Positions 60,009-64,000 of a DNA stretch of 64,000 bases are shown here, piece by piece (the first letter of the stretch is position 1; each line of letters starts with the position of its first letter). Under the pieces are notes generated by a model, which worked only from the letters and a program-made list of their open reading frames with translations, ran no database searches and was not told the origin of the DNA. Origin of the DNA: Planctomyces sp. SH-PL14. Lineage in GTDB: Bacteria; Planctomycetota; Planctomycetia; Planctomycetales; Planctomycetaceae. A program made the translations under genes and the position numbers. The DNA lies in contig NZ_CP011270.1 of the NCBI RefSeq assembly GCF_001610835.1, positions 8,183,256-8,247,255 of the forward strand. The letters run 5' to 3'.

Positions 60009-61463
60009 TCATTGGCCGCTCAGGGTTTGGCCACGGAGCGAATCGTCGGCGGTCGTGTCCGTCGCCTCGGTGAGGCTGCCCGACAAGAGCAGGCCGTCGA
60101 CCAGCGAGCTCGCCTGGGCGAACTGCGACTGGGCATCAACCAGCGCAAGGTTGGCGTCGAAAAAAGTCCGCCTGACGATTAGCACCTGCAGGAATTCGAG
60201 TTCGCCCGCCCGGAAGGCCTGCTCGGAGAGGGTCAGGGCTTCTTCCGCGGTGGGAAGGATTTCTCGCTGATAACGCCGCACCTCGGCGGCCGCACCGTCG
60301 TAATTGCGGCCAGCATCGATCAGGCGGCCGCGAAGGGCGAGTTTCAATCGTGCGAGCTCCTGCGTCGCCCGGCAATACTCGCCCCATGCGGCGGCGATAT
60401 TGCCCTGGTTCTTGTTGTAAAGCGGAATGGGCATGCCGATCTGGGTGTTGATCATCTCCGAGCCCGTGCCGTTGTCGTAGCCGCCGGCGACCATCAGTGA
60501 CAGGTTCGGAATGGGCTGGGCGTGCTGCCGCTGCAGATTGGCCTGGGATGCCGCAACCCGCGAACAGGCCATGCGAATCTCAGGACTTATGCTTTCGAGC
60601 TGACAATACTCCGTTTCCCAGTCGTGTGCATCGAGCGGAAGAGCCAGCGAACCGGCGAGCGCACCCGTGGTTGCGCACGGAATGCCTGCGACGTTGAAGA
60701 GAGACTTCCACGCCGCAGCGAAGCTGATTTCGGCCTTTTGGCGAAGGAGCTGCACTTCGCTTTGCTGAATACGCGTCTGCAGCAGCTCGGGGCGATTGCC
60801 TTCGAGGGCGTCGAGGCGTTGCTGGGCCACCGTCACACCTCTTGCCGTCACCTGTTCAAAGCTCTCCGCGAGCGCCACGCGCCGCTGGGCGGCGAGCGTC
60901 TCGTAGAATCGGACACGCACGTCTGTGATCACCCGCAGCCGTGTCATTTCGACCTGCCAGAGCTGGGCCTGCACTTCCTGTTCGAGGACGAGCCGGTTGC
61001 GCTCAAGCTTTTTGCCGCGGACGATGTCCTGCTCCACGAAAGCCGTATGCTGGTCGGTGCCCCGGTCTGCGAGCTGGCTCGCGTTGTAGCCGGCAACCGG
61101 GTTCGGATAACGGCCGACCTGATCCCGAAAGCCCATCGCTTTGGCGACGGCGGCGTTTGCCTGCCGGATTGCCGGGTTGTTTTCGCAAGCCCATTGCTCG
61201 AGCATGGCAAGGGTAAGAGCTTCGCCGGACCACGCCACCTCGCTAAGCGTCGGATCGGCGGTCGGTGCTGCTTCGGCGGGCTCCGCCTCGGATGAGGTCA
61301 GCGTAATGTCGCTTCGGTCATCCTGGGGCATCGGCGTCCGGTCAGCGACCTGCAGATCGTCCGATGTACGGCTGGTTTGGGAGGCTAGTCCGGGCGAGCG
61401 GCATCCGGCCAGGGTCGCGGCGAATATCAATAGCGCAAACGTCGGAAATAGCGTGCGAGACAT
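60009..61463 (-). CDS. czcC: CzcC/TolC-family outer-membrane efflux lipoprotein
   Basis: 484 residues from the ATG at 61463, where a signal sequence with lipobox LAGC (Cys21) begins; the frame above is antisense to a Cys-rich neighbour. Two long OEP repeats follow, with coiled-coil segments (EQWACENNPAIRQANAAVAKAMGFRDQVGRYPNPVAGYNASQLADRG and QVTARGVTVAQQRLDALEGNRPELLQTRIQQSEVQLLRQKAEISFAAAWKSLFNVAG). Conserved GMPIPLYNKNQGNIAAA marks the second repeat. It forms the trimeric outer-membrane channel of the CzcCBA pump. Confidence 0.92.
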   Translation of the reverse strand: MSRTLFPTFALLIFAATLAGCRSPGLASQTSRTSDDLQVADRTPMPQDDRSDITLTSSEAEPAEAAPTADPTLSEVAWSGEALTLAMLEQWACENNPAIRQANAAVAKAMGFRDQVGRYPNPVAGYNASQLADRGTDQHTAFVEQDIVRGKKLERNRLVLEQEVQAQLWQVEMTRLRVITDVRVRFYETLAAQRRVALAESFEQVTARGVTVAQQRLDALEGNRPELLQTRIQQSEVQLLRQKAEISFAAAWKSLFNVAGIPCATTGALAGSLALPLDAHDWETEYCQLESISPEIRMACSRVAASQANLQRQHAQPIPNLSLMVAGGYDNGTGSEMINTQIGMPIPLYNKNQGNIAAAWGEYCRATQELARLKLALRGRLIDAGRNYDGAAAEVRRYQREILPTAEEALTLSEQAFRAGELEFLQVLIVRRTFFDANLALVDAQSQFAQASSLVDGLLLSGSLTEATDTTADDSLRGQTLSGQ

Positions 61464-61521
61464 GGCGGGACCTTGGAAGCAAGGAGAAGGGGAGTTACGA
61501 CAGAACGCGCAACTTCGCTCC

Positions 61522-61917
61522 CTACACCTGCATCCGTGTCCCCCGCGCGGACAAGACCTCACCCTCGGCGATGCGGGCTGGCGAACAAGCATGAACGCAG
61601 GAGGCCGGGCCGACAGCCAGATCCTGAGATTCAACGGGCAGCAACACTGAGATTTCTGGTGCGGGCAGCGATACCCGCGATGCCGTCAGCATATTCCGGT
61701 TCAGGCAATGCACGCAGGTGCAAGGGCCTGGCTGCTGTCGCTCCGGTGGATGCGACGCGGCGCAGTTCCCGCCGGATGAATGGCAGTTGCATGACGATTG
61801 CCCGCAGCCCTGAGGGTTTGCAACTTCGCAACGAAGCACGCACCGGCACGGCTGCGCCGCCTGCAGCAGGCAGAGCAGCACGCATGCGATAGCAGCGCAT
61901 CGGGTGCAGCCGGTCAT
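61522..61917 (-). CDS. Cys-rich exported protein upstream of czcC
   Basis: 131 residues. A short hydrophobic N-terminus (about 8-23, AAIACVLLCLLQAAQ) is followed by a Cys-dense stretch (CRCVLRCEVANPQGCGQSSC, then NCHSSGGNC, then CTCVHCLNRN). The C-terminal third is plainer. Overall layout parallels the other Cys-rich protein at 59411-59869 (short leader, Cys cluster, plain tail), but the two are not obviously homologous. Start by composition; no strong ribosome-binding site. Likely the first gene of the efflux operon and a periplasmic metal ligand. Confidence 0.6.
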   Translation of the reverse strand: MTGCTRCAAIACVLLCLLQAAQPCRCVLRCEVANPQGCGQSSCNCHSSGGNCAASHPPERQQPGPCTCVHCLNRNMLTASRVSLPAPEISVLLPVESQDLAVGPASCVHACSPARIAEGEVLSARGTRMQV

Positions 61918-62211
61918 GACAGAAATCTCATCCGTGGCGGTGCGTCCTGCACCGTATCCGTTTTATCGGTTTGCCATGACCGCAGCCGGGAGGACGAAGC
62001 TGGGCGGCACGCCATCACCAGTCGTTTTGCGCCGCGAAGTCCGCAGAAATGATGCGACTGGATCAGACGGAACATTCGTCACGTTAGGAGACGTTGATCC
62101 GGGTTGACATTCCCCGACAGACGCGCCGCAAGATGCCTCTGCCAAGAAAATGGTTACATCGCGTGCGAACCCTGCTAGGGTCGCTAGGAAAGCCGTAACA
62201 AGGAGGTTCGC
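61918..62211. promoter_or_regulatory. Divergent gap with promoters of efflux operon and Cys-rich lipoprotein
   Basis: 294 bp. AAGGAGG at 62201-62207 is the ribosome-binding site of the lipoprotein gene. ACCCT-GCT-AGGGT (62169-62181) is a small inverted repeat that could be an operator for either gene, and TTGACA lies at 62104-62109 without a clear -10 partner. The efflux operon promoter must read leftward from here, but I cannot place it. Confidence 0.45.
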
Positions 62212-62418
62212 ATGAAGAAGCCGTTTTTCATTCCCGTTGCCCTGCTCATGCTGGTCACGGCCTGCGTTGATTCAGAGGGACCCGCTGCGGGCGTTGCGAA
62301 CTCGAGCATGAACTGCGAGCAATGCGAACGCTGCAAGGATCGCAGCTGCGAATGCTGCAAAGGCGGGACGTGCGACATGCAACACATTCCGGGCGCAGGT
62401 GGTAGCACTTCGATGTAG
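62212..62418 (+). CDS. Cys-rich metallothionein-like lipoprotein
   Basis: 68 residues with a perfect AAGGAGG 4-5 nt upstream of the ATG. A signal peptide with lipobox (LLMLVTAC, Cys18) predicts a lipoprotein. The mature part holds nine further cysteines in a tight pattern: NCEQCERCKDRSCECCKGGTCDMQH, then a Gly/Ser tail. Density and spacing (CxxCxxC, CxCC) resemble metallothioneins, but the protein is exported. It probably sequesters soft metals at the membrane. Divergent from the efflux operon, so it may share control with it. Not a family I can name. Confidence 0.82.
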   Translation: MKKPFFIPVALLMLVTACVDSEGPAAGVANSSMNCEQCERCKDRSCECCKGGTCDMQHIPGAGGSTSM

Positions 62419-62559
62419 ATGGGGGTGCGGTGTCCGGAGTGCATCAAAGCGAAGCACAGACACTGAGGTTTCTGCGCAGGTACAATTTTGCCTCGGCTTC
62501 ACCCGGAGTGCGGGGAAACGAGCTCATATCGAGTGACCGCTCCACGAGCAATTTCTGCT

Positions 62560-63762
62560 CTACGGTACGGGTAGCACCCGAATGACTGTGCCTTCGTCGC
62601 TGATCGCTTCCCATGCCGCGACGGCAAACACTCCCGAGACATCTGAAGCGATGACGGGATCGCGTGCATCCGAACCGAGCCGGCGTGGCTTCGCGTCCCC
62701 TGCGCGAAGCATGAGCTCACCGACCCGCCCCTTCGTCCAAAGCACTAACGGCTGATTCTTGAGGCACGCGATGGTTGGCTGCTCTCCCCGCCCCAGCGCG
62801 GCTTCATTTCGACCATCGGAGAGATAGAGCTGATCCTTCTGGCGGTAGGCGCTCCAGACCGTCTGATCGGTGGCGACGGCAATCATGCCCCCGTCCATGG
62901 GGCATGCGTTGAGCATCCACTGCATCTGAGAGAGGGGACGGGCGTCGCCAAAACGCTCGCCGTCCTCAGACGTAACGACATACATGTCACGCTTGCCGCC
63001 GAGCTGGTTGCGAAACAAAAGGTGAATGCTGCCTTTGGCACCCGCGGCGATGGACGGGTGGCAACATTCACAGATGCTTCCGTCAGGGGAGCGGTAAGCG
63101 AGTCGGTTCGCATCCCAGCTTTCTCCGCCATCGGACGATTTCGCCACATAGAGCTCCGTCTTCTTGTCGCGCAGGTCCAGCCAACAGCACCACAGCGCCC
63201 CCTCCGCCCCCGAGGTCATGTTGTGGAGCCCTTCTCGCGCCGAACCCTCGACATCGTTGACCCGGCCGAGCTTCTTCCACTCGCCGCCTTCGCTGTTACG
63301 CCAGGCGAGGATGTCGCCGTCACGCCCCTTTCCCTGTGGTCCGCCGATCGCGGTGACCACGGGACCTGCCGGGCTCGAAACGATGCGAGGACCGCGACGC
63401 ATTCCCAGTGACATGTTCGGACAGGTGAACGCCTTTTGCGGCTTGGAAAAGCTTTTGCCCTGGTCCTTTGAAATAGCGTGATAGACATCATCGCCCAGTC
63501 CGTACACCAGATGCACGGTGTTGTCGGGAGCGACGGCCACCTGGGGCTGCTTAGGTGCGTCGGCTTTTTTGCCGCGTGCCACTGTCATAGGAGATGCGGC
63601 GAGCGTGGATGTCGGCATCCATAATCCGATCGCCATCAGGACAGCGACAAGGAATCGCCCACAGCGCGCCGGGTTGGCACAGTTCAGGTCTGCGACGCAC
63701 ACATTGTGCGAATCGGTGCGTCCGCTCCCGAAACAGGAACTGCGAATTGAACGCGCGATCAT
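62560..63762 (-). CDS. Exported BNR-repeat (sialidase-fold) protein with CECC motif
   Basis: 400 residues; AAGGAA precedes the ATG at 63762. A long N-terminal region ends in a hydrophobic signal (about 37-56, FLVAVLMAIGLWMPTSTLAA). The rest reads as a six-blade beta-propeller with Asp-box-like turns (SKDQGKSFSKP, SSDGGESWDANRLAY, SEDGERFGDARPL). Catalytic sialidase residues are not evident. The motif GSICECCHPSIAAGAKGS at mid-protein is notable and may bind metal or haem. I see it as part of the metal-resistance region by position. It could also be an unrelated exported sensor. Substrate unknown. Confidence 0.85.
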   Translation of the reverse strand: MIARSIRSSCFGSGRTDSHNVCVADLNCANPARCGRFLVAVLMAIGLWMPTSTLAASPMTVARGKKADAPKQPQVAVAPDNTVHLVYGLGDDVYHAISKDQGKSFSKPQKAFTCPNMSLGMRRGPRIVSSPAGPVVTAIGGPQGKGRDGDILAWRNSEGGEWKKLGRVNDVEGSAREGLHNMTSGAEGALWCCWLDLRDKKTELYVAKSSDGGESWDANRLAYRSPDGSICECCHPSIAAGAKGSIHLLFRNQLGGKRDMYVVTSEDGERFGDARPLSQMQWMLNACPMDGGMIAVATDQTVWSAYRQKDQLYLSDGRNEAALGRGEQPTIACLKNQPLVLWTKGRVGELMLRAGDAKPRRLGSDARDPVIASDVSGVFAVAAWEAISDEGTVIRVLPVP

Positions 63763-63951
63763 GATTATTTCCTTGGGGGCCGTGATAGGTGATCGGCAAC
63801 ATTCTTACGACGGGCGTATTGGCATGCAGTCTGCAAGCAGCTGTAGCGTCGGTCGATCTGGCAGTCTCCCGGTCAGAAGCATTTCCTGCAACGCCTTGCC
63901 GCTGTGGCGCAGCTGGGACGTTGGTTCGGCCTCGGGTAAAATTGGGACGTG

Positions 63952-64000
63952 ATGACCGCTCCTTGCTCTGCTCTTCGCATGTGCCTGATCGGGATCGTCG
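63952..64000 (+). CDS. Possible start of a further gene (cut by window end)
   Basis: An ATG at 63952 opens a frame (MTAPCSALRMCLIGIV) that looks like a signal peptide and runs to the last base. No ribosome-binding site is clear and only 16 codons are visible, so this is a guess. Confidence 0.25.
   Translation, partial: MTAPCSALRMCLIGIV

Larger units (their letters stand above)
34859..64000. mobile_element. Integrated plasmid-like accessory region (right end outside window)
   Basis: From just beyond the tRNA-Leu the gene content switches to plasmid and defence functions: an iteron origin with repA, parA, an ATGA-coupled small-gene operon with a methyltransferase, MobF relaxase, ArdC, an IetAS pair and a metal-efflux block. 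Base composition is lower in GC than the flanking planctomycete genes, and strong Shine-Dalgarno sequences are frequent. No intact integrase was found. Left boundary is approximate (between about 34870 and 35170). The right boundary was not reached. The alternative is that all of this is ancient chromosomal DNA, but the origin plus partition plus relaxase set makes that unlikely. Confidence 0.7.

Overview
The window looks like a planctomycete chromosome carrying an integrated plasmid-like accessory region. Evidence for a planctomycete is the very GC-rich coding, a giant secreted DUF1080/ThuA/beta-propeller/HEAT/c-type-cytochrome protein typical of the phylum, a secreted EutB-EutC fusion, scattered dispersed repeats and many Tat/Sec-exported proteins. 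Species cannot be fixed from sequence reading alone.

Region 1 (1-15.5 kb), chromosomal: the 3' end of pyruvate kinase, an ECF sigma factor with a small membrane protein, an M20 dipeptidase, an FHA protein, the 5.2-kb multidomain cytochrome protein, several planctomycete hypothetical proteins and an outer-membrane TPR/beta-barrel protein. Region 2 (15.8-29.2 kb) is a co-directional alpha-glucan/trehalose cluster: treZ, a GH133-type glycogen debranching enzyme, treY, glgX and a treS-maltokinase fusion. Together they can debranch glycogen, make trehalose from maltodextrins (TreY+TreZ), and interconvert trehalose and maltose with phosphorylation to maltose-1-phosphate; no glgE is in view. Region 3 (29.2-34.9 kb): a single-chain ethanolamine ammonia-lyase (EutB+EutC) with a Tat-like leader, an EAL-HDOD signalling protein, a membrane protein and tRNA-Leu(UAG). 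Three copies of one ~310-330-bp dispersed repeat (3.8, 11.55 and 31.73 kb) lie in regions 1-3, each about 90-140 bp upstream of a leftward gene.

Region 4 (about 34.9 kb to the window end) is accessory DNA with lower GC, strong Shine-Dalgarno sequences and plasmid functions. It holds a cysteine-dioxygenase-like gene, an IetA/IetS-type (AAA ATPase + subtilase) anti-phage pair, an iteron origin with DnaA boxes and repA, parA plus a small partner with a repeat-rich centromere-like region, an ATGA-coupled operon containing a DNA methyltransferase, a candidate oriT, a MobF relaxase/helicase and ArdC antirestriction. From about 51 to 62 kb it carries a heavy-metal efflux block on the minus strand: a P1B-type ATPase, an HMA protein, a Cys/His lipoprotein, CzcA/CzcB/CzcC and two Cys-rich exported proteins, followed by a Cys-rich lipoprotein and a BNR-repeat protein. 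No integrase, type IV secretion genes or metal regulator are visible, so the element is mobilizable at most on this evidence and its right end lies outside the window.

The items most worth a second look are the three-copy repeat, the Tat-exported EutBC fusion, the C-x-E-H metal-binding module shared by the lipoprotein and CzcB, the complete iteron/par/mob backbone and the IetAS pair.
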